Source of the DNA: Candidatus Bathyarchaeota archaeon | GTDB taxonomy: Archaea; Thermoproteota; Bathyarchaeia; 40CM-2-53-6; FEN-987 | NCBI GenBank assembly: GCA_022865625.1 | Contig: JALHTB010000003.1 | Span: 1-16,962 of the forward strand | Length of the DNA: 16,962 bases | Direction: 5' to 3' | In this document: positions 1-6,819 of the stretch, in pieces | Layout: each line of letters starts with the position of its first letter | How positions within the stretch are numbered: the stretch's first letter is position 1 | The notes under the pieces: generated by a model | Told to the model about the DNA's origin: nothing | The model's database searches: none | The model's input: only the letters and a program-made list of their open reading frames with translations | Translations under genes and position numbers: made by a program

Positions 1-351
1 AAGGCTGACCCATCCAAGATCGATGTCGCAACCGTTCACGACTGCTTCACAATTGCTGAATTACTTGCGTATGAGGATCTCGGATTCTGCGAAAGAGGAG
101 GAGCTGGGAAGATGATTCGTGAAGGCCAAACTGAAATCGGCGGAAAGGTACCTGTCAACGTTGATGGAGGCCTGAAGGCTAAAGGACACCCGATCGGAGC
201 GACCGGGGTCTCGATGGCGGCAGAGGCCACACGTCAGCTGCGCGGAGAAGCAAAGAAACGGCAAGTGCCCGTCAAACATGGCAACGCGCTGGCACACAAC
301 GTTGGAGGAACCGGGCATTACTGCTACGTGACGATCTTCGGGAGGGATTAA
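1..351 (+). CDS. Thiolase, SCP2/archaeal type (C-terminal part; 5' end outside window)
   Basis: The reading frame is open from base 1 and ends at TAA 349-351, giving the last 116 residues of a thiolase. The signature motifs are HDCF (nt 37-48), a Gly-rich [14 protein letters not shown] segment with the catalytic-type His at nt 187-189, and a C-terminal HNVGGTG segment. Classical thiolases have CxG where this protein has HN-GG. The HDCF plus HN combination marks the SCP2-like/archaeal group, in which the HDCF cysteine is thought to supply the acid/base role. The family cleaves or condenses 3-ketoacyl-CoA and acetyl-CoA in the cytoplasm. The next gene starts after one base and encodes the DUF35 partner that archaeal thiolases usually have. 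The beta-oxidation genes downstream favour a degradative 3-ketoacyl-CoA thiolase, but acetoacetyl-CoA synthesis for the mevalonate pathway is a real alternative, because the upstream gene is unseen. Confidence 0.93.
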   Translation, partial: KADPSKIDVATVHDCFTIAELLAYEDLGFCERGGAGKMIREGQTEIGGKVPVNVDGGLKAKGHPIGATGVSMAAEATRQLRGEAKKRQVPVKHGNALAHNVGGTGHYCYVTIFGRD

Positions 352-352
352 G

Positions 353-790
353 ATGGCTTTTGGTCCTCCTACACGAGCCTTGAAGTCCAGACCCATCACC
401 TTCGCCTTCGACATCCCAACGAACAAGACAGCGAAGTTCTGGGATGAGCTAGAGAACGGCAAAGTCTACGGTACCAAATGCAAGAAATGTGGACAGAAGT
501 ATTTCCCACCCACAGTCGACTGCGCCAAGTGTCTCAGCTCGGACGTGGAATGGATCGACCTTACAGGCGAAGAAGGGGAGATCGAGACTTTCACCCACGT
601 CATTGTACGGCCACCAAGCTTTGCTGGGCACGAAACATACACTGTCGCCGTCGCCAAGTTGAAGCAGGGAGTAAAGGTGCTAGCTTGGCTCACTGGCGTG
701 AAGCTAGGTCAGGCCAAGATTGGCATGAAAGTCAAGCTTGCCGCTAAGACCTCGCCAGACGGACCCAGCTACGAGTTGGTCCCGATCTAA
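353..790 (+). CDS. DUF35 Zn-ribbon/OB-fold acyl-CoA-associated protein
   Basis: This 145-residue protein has the two-part DUF35 layout. An N-terminal helix (FWDELENGK, about residues 29-37) leads into a rubredoxin-like zinc ribbon with Cys43, Cys46, Cys57 and Cys60. An OB-fold follows from about residue 67 (GEIETFTHV... TYTVAVAKL...). In archaea DUF35 proteins bind thiolases, and in methanogens one bridges acetoacetyl-CoA thiolase and HMG-CoA synthase to channel the intermediate. The ATG lies one base after the thiolase stop, so the two are almost surely co-translated and form a complex. There is no HMG-CoA synthase in view; a 3-hydroxyacyl-CoA dehydrogenase follows after 46 nt. Inference: it acts as scaffold or CoA-binding subunit of the adjacent thiolase. 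The family call is firm; the exact partner set is inferred. Confidence 0.93.
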   Translation: MAFGPPTRALKSRPITFAFDIPTNKTAKFWDELENGKVYGTKCKKCGQKYFPPTVDCAKCLSSDVEWIDLTGEEGEIETFTHVIVRPPSFAGHETYTVAVAKLKQGVKVLAWLTGVKLGQAKIGMKVKLAAKTSPDGPSYELVPI

Positions 791-836
791 TCTCTGAAAT
801 ACCAGATAGTGGACGAGAATAGTCGGAGAGATTGTG

Positions 837-2030
837 ATGAGCACGCGACCTCTGAATAAGGCTGCAGTTATCGGAGCCGGCTCTATGGGCCATGGAATAG
901 CACAGCTGCTGATCATGACTGGCACCGATGTGACGATAGTCGACATCAATGACGAGATCCTGTCGAAGGCACGTCAGAAGATCCAGTGGAGCATCGACAA
1001 GTTCGTCGAGAAGAGAACTGTCAACAAGCAAGATGCAGATGCCGCGATGGCACGTCTACACACCACCACGAACATGGATGAAGCTTTCAAGAACACGGAC
1101 CTGATCGTTGAGGCGGCTCCCGAGAACCTTGAGATGAAGAAGAAACTGTTCGCACAGATGGACAAGGCGGCGCCGAAACATGCCATCCTTGGATCGAACA
1201 CGTCTACGCTCAGCATCACCGAACTCGGAAAAGTCACAAGCAGACCTGACAAAGTTGTAGGGCTGCACTTCTTCAATCCGCCACAGATGATGCCGCTTCT
1301 TGAGATCATCAAGGGAGCTCAGACAAGCGACGAGACGACAAGATTCGCATTGGACCTGGCAAAGAAACTCGGGAAGACGCCGGTACTTGTGAACAAAGAT
1401 GTCAGAGGATTCATCGTGAACGGAATCCTTGCAGCAGTCTTCAACGAAGCATTCTGGTCGGTAGAACGGAAAGAGGCAACGAAAGATGAGATCGACGCCG
1501 CGATGAAGTATCAAGCCGGCTTTCCGATGGGAATATTCGAGCTGGCAGACTTCGTTGGCCTCGACATACTCAACAGCGTCGCCAGGGAGATGGAGGATGC
1601 ATTTGGCGCCCGAGCCAAGGCCTGCCCGATCTATCAGCCGCTTGTGAAGGCCGGAAAACTCGGCAAGAAGACAGGAGAAGGCTTCTACAATTGGAGCGCC
1701 GGACGGCCCAGAATACCGTTCGAGTTGGCTGACAAGTTTGACCCGAACAGGCTCTACGCGATGGCAGCTAACGCTGCCGCTTGGCTTGTCCAGGATAACG
1801 TAGCCACGCCCAAGGACATCGACACCGCGATGAAATTCGGTACTGGCTGGCCCTCAGGACCATGCGAGCTAGCCGACAAGATGGGTATTGACACAGTAGT
1901 CGAGACACTCAACGAGCTGCACACGAAGCATGCGGAGCCAATGTATGAGCCCTGCCCGCTCCTAGCAGAGTACGTCAAGAACGGTTGGCTGGGCAAGAAG
2001 ACAGGCCAGGGATTTCACAAATACAAGTAA
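837..2030 (+). CDS. 3-hydroxyacyl-CoA dehydrogenase with duplicated C-terminal domain
   Basis: This cytoplasmic enzyme oxidises (S)-3-hydroxyacyl-CoA to 3-ketoacyl-CoA with NAD. It has 397 residues from ATG 837; an in-frame GTG at 834 is possible, but GGAG at 825-828 is better spaced (8 nt) for the ATG. The Rossmann motif GAGSMG is at residues 13-18. The catalytic set is Ser123, His144 (in GLHFFNPP), Glu156 and Asn195, with the same Ser-His and His-Glu spacing as human HAD. Two homologous C-terminal dimerisation-type domains follow (about residues 188-290 and 305-397), each ending in a GKKTG-GF motif. Bacterial FadB and the archaeal crotonyl-CoA hydratase/dehydrogenase fusions share this double domain but carry a fused hydratase; here the hydratase is the separate next gene. 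All catalytic residues are present, so the enzyme should be active. Confidence 0.95.
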   Translation: MSTRPLNKAAVIGAGSMGHGIAQLLIMTGTDVTIVDINDEILSKARQKIQWSIDKFVEKRTVNKQDADAAMARLHTTTNMDEAFKNTDLIVEAAPENLEMKKKLFAQMDKAAPKHAILGSNTSTLSITELGKVTSRPDKVVGLHFFNPPQMMPLLEIIKGAQTSDETTRFALDLAKKLGKTPVLVNKDVRGFIVNGILAAVFNEAFWSVERKEATKDEIDAAMKYQAGFPMGIFELADFVGLDILNSVAREMEDAFGARAKACPIYQPLVKAGKLGKKTGEGFYNWSAGRPRIPFELADKFDPNRLYAMAANAAAWLVQDNVATPKDIDTAMKFGTGWPSGPCELADKMGIDTVVETLNELHTKHAEPMYEPCPLLAEYVKNGWLGKKTGQGFHKYK

Positions 2031-2087
2031 CTACGGCGTGACGAATGCCTGTGAAGAACACGACCTAGCGGAGCATGTGGAGAGTTT

Positions 2088-2095
2088 CTTATAGT
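2088..2095 (+). promoter_or_regulatory. TATA box for the enoyl-CoA hydratase gene
   Basis: CTTATAGT lies in the 103-nt gap after the dehydrogenase. A transcript start about 26 nt downstream (near 2117) falls after the GTG at 2101 and just before a Shine-Dalgarno at 2121-2125. It therefore points to TTG 2134 as the start. The same octamer precedes the acetyltransferase gene at 8066. This is prediction only. Confidence 0.5.
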
Positions 2096-2120
2096 GGGTA
2101 GTGCGACTCCACTCGTACGT

Positions 2121-2125
2121 GAGGT
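2121..2125 (+). promoter_or_regulatory. Shine-Dalgarno that decides the hydratase start
   Basis: GAGGT matches the archaeal anti-Shine-Dalgarno. It stands 8 nt before TTG 2134, while the upstream GTG codons (2101 and 2119) have no such site. The same GAGGT/8-nt/TTG arrangement precedes the thermosome gene. Confidence 0.6.
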
Positions 2126-2133
2126 TTCTAAGT

Positions 2134-2928
2134 TTGAGTGAAGGGAAGACCTACCAGGACATTATTGTCAAGAAAGAAGATGGAATTGGCTGGATCACAC
2201 TCAACCGACCACACAGACTCAACACGATGACGATCGACATGATGAGCGAATTCATGTCAGCACTCAGCGATTTCGAATCTGATAAAGAAGTGAAGTGCGT
2301 TGTCGTGACAGGCGCGGGAGACAAAGCCTTCAGTGCAGGGGCAGATGTGACCTCATTCACTGGCGTGACTCCTGCGATGGCAGTCGACGCCTCGATGAAA
2401 GGCCACGAACTCACTGCACGAATTGAAGGACTGGGCAAACCAGTGATCGCTTGCATCAACGGCTACGCGCTTGGAGGAGGACTTGAGCTCTCCCTCGCAT
2501 GTGACTTCAGAATCGCATCCGAGAGCGCCCAGGTGGGAGCGACCGAGATCAAACTCGGGCTGATGCCGGGTTGGGGCGGAACACAGAGACTCGCTCGCAT
2601 CGTTGGTCTTGCAAAAGCGAAGGAACTCGTCATGCTCGGGGACCGGATCAAAGCTGAAGAAGCCCTCAAGATAGGCTTGGTTCACAGAGTGGTGCCAAGA
2701 GACAAGCTCATCGAAGAGACCAAGGCGCTTGCCAAGAACTTTGTAGAGGGACCACCGATAGCCCTGAAGGCTGCCAAGCAGGCTCTGAACTACGCCACTC
2801 AGGTTCCGCTGGAGGTAGGTCTTAAGTTTGAGTCAGAAGCATTTGGCATTGTACTTTCGAGCAAGGATGTGATGGAGGGCGTTTCCGCCTTCATGTCCAA
2901 GCGAAAGCCCGAATTCAAAGGAAAGTGA
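2134..2928 (+). CDS. Enoyl-CoA hydratase (crotonase family)
   Basis: The enzyme adds water to trans-2-enoyl-CoA to give 3-hydroxyacyl-CoA, the second beta-oxidation step. From TTG 2134 it has 264 residues, the usual length for the family, and starts right at the conserved strand (YQDIIVKKEDGIGWITLNRP). The longer frame from GTG 2101 adds 11 poorly fitting residues and lies upstream of the predicted transcript start. Oxyanion-hole segments are AFSAGAD (about residues 65-71) and GYALGGG (about 110-116). Both catalytic glutamates are present: Glu118 (GGGLEL) and Glu138 (GATEIKLG), 20 residues apart as in rat hydratase (Glu144/Glu164). This supports a true hydratase rather than an isomerase or another crotonase. 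The acyl-CoA dehydrogenase follows after 6 nt and is probably co-transcribed. Confidence 0.94.
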   Translation: MSEGKTYQDIIVKKEDGIGWITLNRPHRLNTMTIDMMSEFMSALSDFESDKEVKCVVVTGAGDKAFSAGADVTSFTGVTPAMAVDASMKGHELTARIEGLGKPVIACINGYALGGGLELSLACDFRIASESAQVGATEIKLGLMPGWGGTQRLARIVGLAKAKELVMLGDRIKAEEALKIGLVHRVVPRDKLIEETKALAKNFVEGPPIALKAAKQALNYATQVPLEVGLKFESEAFGIVLSSKDVMEGVSAFMSKRKPEFKGK

Positions 2929-2934
2929 CTTGAC

Positions 2935-4146
2935 ATGCCGATAGATTTTGGCTTCACAGAAGAGCAGGAACTTTTCAGGCGTACACTCAAGGACTACTTT
3001 GCGAAGAACCTGACACCGAAGGCCAAAGAGATACTGAAAGCACGGATGATCACGCCTGATGTCCACAAGGCGATAGTAAGCCAAGGTTTGCTTGGTCTAC
3101 TACTCCCGAAGGAATTTGGAGGAAGCGAAGCAGACTACGTCACGTTCATCATAGCCGTAGAAGAACTAACAAAGGCTGACCCGACTGGAGTTGCGGGGAT
3201 TCCGATCTGGTACGGTGCATCATGTTCTCGCATGCTTGCAGTCTACGGAACCGCCGAGCTGAAAGAGGAGATTCTACCGAAGGTTGTGAAGGATGGATGG
3301 ATAACTCCGCTTCACAACACAGAGCCAGGATGTGGCACTGACTTCACGGCGATCACAACAACGGCGAAGAAGAACAACGGAGATTACATCGTCAACGGCG
3401 AGAAACAGATACTGAGTTGCGTTCCAGAGGCCCAGAAGTATGGTGGAGGATTCATCACTTCGGTCAAGACTAGACCGGAGCTTGGCTCGAAGGGTTTGAG
3501 CCTCATCTACATTCCTGTGACCTCGAACGGGATCACGACATCGATCTTTGAAGGCATGGGTATAGACCTCGGAGGTGTCCGGTATGAGAATACGAAAGTG
3601 CCGGAACACTACCTCGTTGGACCCGATGGAATGGGATATCAACTCACCTACGAATCGTTCGTCCACGCAAGAGTGCCGACCACAATGGCGATTGTGGCAG
3701 GGGCGGAGAAATGCCTGGAGGCTGGAATCGAGCACGTGAAGCAACGGCGGGCTTTCGGGCGACCGCTTGCTGGCCATGAAGGGATCCAGTTCGAACTTGC
3801 AGAGGACTACGCGAATGTACTGTCCGCACGATGGCTTTGCTATCGAGCAGCCTGGCTCGTAGACAGATACCACGCTGGCAGGGCATCATTCTACGACGCC
3901 ATGATGGCTGCCTCCTGCGCCAAGCTAGTCGCATCTGAAAGCTGCATGAAAGCGATCAGCGATGTCTTAGAATGGTTCGGCGGCATGGGAACGACCACGG
4001 ACTACGACGTGCAACAAGCGTTCAGGACGACCAGACAGGCAATCGTTGCCGAAGGAACCAGGAACGCCCAGAAGATCGTCATCGCCCTTCAGCTGCTCGG
4101 CTCGCACTTCGCGGCCTGGAGAAAGTGGGAAGAAGCAGGAAAGTAG
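2935..4146 (+). CDS. Acyl-CoA dehydrogenase
   Basis: This 403-residue FAD enzyme oxidises acyl-CoA to trans-2-enoyl-CoA, the first beta-oxidation step. The domain order is standard: N-terminal helices (residues 1-120, with the LLGLLLPKEFGG segment near 52-63), a middle beta-domain (ITPLHNTEPGCGTDF about 123-137, with FAD/substrate contacts) and a C-terminal four-helix domain. RRAFGRPLAGHEGIQFELAE (271-290) is the family's R--FG---- Q motif. Glu373 in the AEGT motif sits where the catalytic base (Glu376 of medium-chain enzymes) lies. The start ATG follows the hydratase stop by 6 nt, and a GTGA overlapping that stop can serve as ribosome binding site. No electron-transfer flavoprotein genes are in the window, so the electron acceptor is unknown. 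Chain-length preference cannot be read from sequence. Confidence 0.95.
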   Translation: MPIDFGFTEEQELFRRTLKDYFAKNLTPKAKEILKARMITPDVHKAIVSQGLLGLLLPKEFGGSEADYVTFIIAVEELTKADPTGVAGIPIWYGASCSRMLAVYGTAELKEEILPKVVKDGWITPLHNTEPGCGTDFTAITTTAKKNNGDYIVNGEKQILSCVPEAQKYGGGFITSVKTRPELGSKGLSLIYIPVTSNGITTSIFEGMGIDLGGVRYENTKVPEHYLVGPDGMGYQLTYESFVHARVPTTMAIVAGAEKCLEAGIEHVKQRRAFGRPLAGHEGIQFELAEDYANVLSARWLCYRAAWLVDRYHAGRASFYDAMMAASCAKLVASESCMKAISDVLEWFGGMGTTTDYDVQQAFRTTRQAIVAEGTRNAQKIVIALQLLGSHFAAWRKWEEAGK

Positions 4147-4162
4147 CTAGGCTTGTCGACTA

Positions 4163-4190
4163 CCCTCCTTAGGGGGGTTTCCTCCTTTTT
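4163..4190 (+). terminator. Hairpin plus T-run after the acyl-CoA cluster
   Basis: CCCTCC (4163-4168) and GGGGGG (4172-4177) form a 6-bp stem with one G-T pair and a TTA loop. A pyrimidine tract ending in TTTTT (4186-4190) follows. It starts 16 nt after the acyl-CoA dehydrogenase stop. Archaeal RNA polymerase terminates mainly on T-runs, so both elements fit. Confidence 0.55.
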
Positions 4191-4299
4191 GGAACGATTA
4201 GTCTGCACGACTCAGTTCATCAACCTCTTGAACGAACCGAACCCAAGCCCACGACGGCGCCAGACCCCCCATCGACGAGACCACAAGTCGTAGTTAGCG

Positions 4300-4307
4300 T
4301 TTTATAG
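4300..4307 (+). promoter_or_regulatory. TATA box for acyl-CoA synthetase
   Basis: TTTTATAG stands about 37 nt before TTG 4341. A start about 26 nt downstream gives a leader of roughly 11 nt. It also contains the in-frame TAG (4305-4307) that blocks any longer reading frame, which fixes the synthetase start at TTG 4341. The rest of the 4191-4298 gap shows nothing recognisable. Confidence 0.55.
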
Positions 4308-4340
4308 ATTCACGCCTGTAGCAAGATCGGTGCCGATTCT

Positions 4341-6005
4341 TTGGAGAAACCCTGGTTCAAGTTTTGGCCAGAAGGAGTGCCAAGATCAATCGATTATCCG
4401 AAGATTACGTTGGGTGAAGCGCTCAGAGAAAGCGCGAAAACATTCCCCGATAATGCTGCAATTATCTTTCTCGGTAGACGCATAACCTACCGCGAACTTG
4501 ACGAGCTGGTCGACAGGTTTGCGACTGCACTGCAAGGTTTAGGAGTGAAGAAGGGCGATCGGGTTGGAATATTCTTGCCGAATATTCCACAGTTCGTGGT
4601 CGCCTTCTACGGAGCACTGCGTGCAGGGGCGATCTGTGTCTCATGCAGTCCCCTCTACAAGGCAAGGGAGCTGGAGCACCAGCTCAACGACGGCGGAGTC
4701 GAGACACTAGTCGGAATGGATACGCTCTACCCGATAGTTCAGGAAATCAGAGATAAGACCAAACTGCGAAACGTTATCACAACTAGCCCGCGTGATTACC
4801 TTTCACCATTGCTGAGATTGCTCGCCCCACTCAAGGGTGTGAAGTCACACAAATGCCCTGGAGCTCTTGATTTTCTAACGCTCATGAAGGAGCACGGGCC
4901 TAACCCCAAGGCAGTCGATGTCAAGCCAGAGGACTTGGCATTGCTTCAGTACACAGGCGGGACAACAGGTGTGCCGAAGGGGGCGATGATCACTCACAGG
5001 AATCTCGTCGTCAATGCACGTCAGTGTGAGGCTGAGTTGCCGATCCGCCGAGGAGTTGACATACATGTCTGCGTGTTGCCACTGTTCCACATATTCGGCA
5101 TGACTACCGGCATGAATGCTCCCGTCCTTACTGCCACTTCGATGCTGATGATCCCTGACCCCCGTGATCCGAAGGGCATACTCAGCGCGATCAGCAAGCA
5201 CAAAGCGACAGTCTTCTGCAGCGTCCCAACAATGTACGTTGCTCTCATCAACAGACCAGATATCGCGAAGTACGACCTGACCAGTACGCGAGCATGCATT
5301 TCAGGTGCGGCCCCACTGCCGGTCGAAGTCCAGAAGAGATTCGTACAAATCTCAGGAGCCCGCTTGGTGGAGGGATACGGCCTCACAGAAACAAGCCCCT
5401 GCACGCATGCGAATCCGCTTGATGATCCCAAGAAGAACCGTCCAGGATCGATTGGAATTCCGTTCCCGGATACCGATGCGAAGATCGTTGACCTTGAGAC
5501 GGGCACGAAGGACCTCAAACCGAACGAGGTGGGAGAACTGGTCATCAAAGGACCACAGGTCATGCAAGGCTACTGGAACAAGCCCGATGAGACCGCCAAT
5601 GCGCTCAGGAACGGTTGGTTCTACACTGGCGACATCGCAAAGATGGATGAAGACGGGTACTTCTACATTGTCGACCGGAAGAAAGACATGATCGATGTTT
5701 CAGGGCTCAAAGTGTGGCCGCGCGAGGTCGAAGAGGTGCTCTACGAACACCCCGCCATCAGTGAAGCCGCAGTACTAGGCGTGCCTGACGCTTACCGAGG
5801 CGAGACAGTCAAGGCATATGTCATACTCAAACCTGGCTATGAGGGCAAAGTGACAGAAGAGGACATCATCAAGTTCTGCAAGGACAGAATCGCCACCTAC
5901 AAAGCGCCCAGATCAGTTGAGTTCAGGACATCACTGCCGAAGACACTCGTTGGAAAGATACTGAGACGAACGCTCAGGGAAGAACTAGAGTCCAAGAAGC
6001 AATAG
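4341..6005 (+). CDS. Fatty-acyl-CoA synthetase (AMP-forming, FadD-like)
   Basis: This 554-residue member of the ANL superfamily activates a carboxylic acid to acyl-AMP and then to acyl-CoA. The phosphate-binding loop YTGGTTGVPKG is at residues 204-214, GYGLTE at 345-350, the ribose-binding TGD at 429-431 followed by DRKKDMIDVSGLKVWP (445-460), and the C-terminal catalytic lysine is Lys539 in LVGKILRR. The length and the long segment between residues 150 and 200 suit long- or medium-chain fatty-acid ligases better than acetyl-CoA synthetase (about 650 residues). Start: TTG 4341 is the only start codon between the in-frame stop at 4305 and the conserved N-terminus. It has its own promoter and follows the beta-oxidation cluster, so it likely supplies that pathway. 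Substrate is inferred from context. Confidence 0.94.
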   Translation: MEKPWFKFWPEGVPRSIDYPKITLGEALRESAKTFPDNAAIIFLGRRITYRELDELVDRFATALQGLGVKKGDRVGIFLPNIPQFVVAFYGALRAGAICVSCSPLYKARELEHQLNDGGVETLVGMDTLYPIVQEIRDKTKLRNVITTSPRDYLSPLLRLLAPLKGVKSHKCPGALDFLTLMKEHGPNPKAVDVKPEDLALLQYTGGTTGVPKGAMITHRNLVVNARQCEAELPIRRGVDIHVCVLPLFHIFGMTTGMNAPVLTATSMLMIPDPRDPKGILSAISKHKATVFCSVPTMYVALINRPDIAKYDLTSTRACISGAAPLPVEVQKRFVQISGARLVEGYGLTETSPCTHANPLDDPKKNRPGSIGIPFPDTDAKIVDLETGTKDLKPNEVGELVIKGPQVMQGYWNKPDETANALRNGWFYTGDIAKMDEDGYFYIVDRKKDMIDVSGLKVWPREVEEVLYEHPAISEAAVLGVPDAYRGETVKAYVILKPGYEGKVTEEDIIKFCKDRIATYKAPRSVEFRTSLPKTLVGKILRRTLREELESKKQ

Positions 6006-6034
6006 CTACTCTCGAAGAACAGAGAAGACCTCAG

Positions 6035-6724
6035 CTAAGGTATTCGAACGTCAACAAAGCGGAGCTTCTCGACCCATGGATTGATCTCAGCAAGAAAGCT
6101 TCTCAAGCGTAGGACAGGAACAATCGGCACTCCGTCCACCAGCCTCAAAGAAACGTCAGCAAGTGCCAACACGACTGGAAGGAAGCGTGCCGATTCCCAG
6201 CCGGCAAACGAGAACTTCAGTCGACAAGCCGGGAGAACCTGGGAGAGGGAGAGAACTCGCAGCAGCTGGTGCCTAGCCGCAGCAGCAATTCTGCTGGGAG
6301 CCCACCCGTGATGCCAGTGTTTGCAGTCAACACACAGCACTACCGGTTCCTTAGCGCCCATGACATCGATCTCGAACTTCTGTCCTGATGCTTTGAACAC
6401 AAAGTGATTCCTTGTCTCGTATCCATCTCGAGAGAGAACCTGATTCACGAAAGTCTCGAATTCCTGCCATCTAAGCTCCCTAGCAACGCGCTCAGGGTCG
6501 GCGCCAGCAGCGACTGCAAGTTGTGCAATCCTCAGTCGCTGTGCAGGGTTGACGCGGATCTCTTCATTGGAGACGCTGACCGCATCTTCCTCCTCAAGCT
6601 TCTGCACCGACTCCCCAACGAGAGAAGCGCAGATCCTGCCCCCTGCAGTAAGATCATGGGCTTGACAGACCGAATCCTTTCTTGTCTCATGCAGCAGCGC
6701 AATATGCAAAGTGGTGCTCGTCAT
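6035..6724 (-). CDS. Winged-helix plus PD-(D/E)XK nuclease-like protein (Mrr/resolvase-like fold)
   Basis: A 229-residue protein with two parts. Residues about 15-80 look like a winged helix (HDLTAGGRICASLVGESVQK, then a short hairpin and a helical linker). Residues about 85-200 resemble the restriction-endonuclease-like fold: Glu88 or Glu90 in RWQEFETF, Asp120 in FEIDVMG and Asp133-x-Lys135 in VDCKHW. The acidic, D and (D/E)xK order is the metal-dependent nuclease core. Proteins with an EFE, EIDV and CVDCKHW pattern are widespread in archaea, but their role is not settled. The site-2 protease gene lies 95 nt upstream on the same strand; the stop is 29 nt from the convergent acyl-CoA synthetase. 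Start ATG 6724; no clear ribosome binding site. DNA repair or defence are both possible. The fold is fairly sure; the biological role is not. Confidence 0.75.
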   Translation of the reverse strand: MTSTTLHIALLHETRKDSVCQAHDLTAGGRICASLVGESVQKLEEEDAVSVSNEEIRVNPAQRLRIAQLAVAAGADPERVARELRWQEFETFVNQVLSRDGYETRNHFVFKASGQKFEIDVMGAKEPVVLCVDCKHWHHGWAPSRIAAAARHQLLRVLSLSQVLPACRLKFSFAGWESARFLPVVLALADVSLRLVDGVPIVPVLRLRSFLAEINPWVEKLRFVDVRIP

Positions 6725-6757
6725 GGCCGAATCTCAGTCGCCTTTGAGTGATGTGTT

Positions 6758-6775
6758 GCTCTTTCGCGCAAGAGC
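6758..6775. repeat. Inverted repeat between protease and nuclease genes
   Basis: GCTCTT (6758-6763) and AAGAGC (6770-6775) are perfect 6-base inverted repeats around a 6-base TCGCGC centre. The site lies 34 nt upstream of the nuclease ATG and could be an RNA hairpin or a protein site. No T-run follows on either strand, so a terminator is not supported. Confidence 0.45.
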
Positions 6776-6796
6776 GAATGTAAGCCAGAGAGACGA

Positions 6797-6809
6797 GTAA
6801 CAGTGTTAC
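6797..6809. repeat. 13-nt palindrome just after the protease stop
   Basis: GTAAC-AGT-GTTAC is a perfect 5+5 inverted repeat starting 11 nt past the stop of the M50 protease gene. It may be an operator or a short hairpin. It is short enough to be chance. Confidence 0.3.
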
Positions 6810-6819
6810 CTTAGTGTTC

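Noticed and set aside
2101..2133. GTG start adding 11 residues to the enoyl-CoA hydratase
   Set aside because: It precedes the predicted transcript start and lacks a ribosome site; family alignment starts after TTG 2134.
3274..3873. 199-codon open frame on the - strand inside the acyl-CoA dehydrogenase gene
   Set aside because: It lies wholly antisense to a gene with intact family motifs and its translation shows no recognisable domain; long antisense frames are common at this base composition.
6035..6724. Calling the nuclease-like gene a restriction enzyme of a restriction-modification system
   Set aside because: No methyltransferase or specificity subunit is nearby, and the architecture is widespread in archaea outside such systems.
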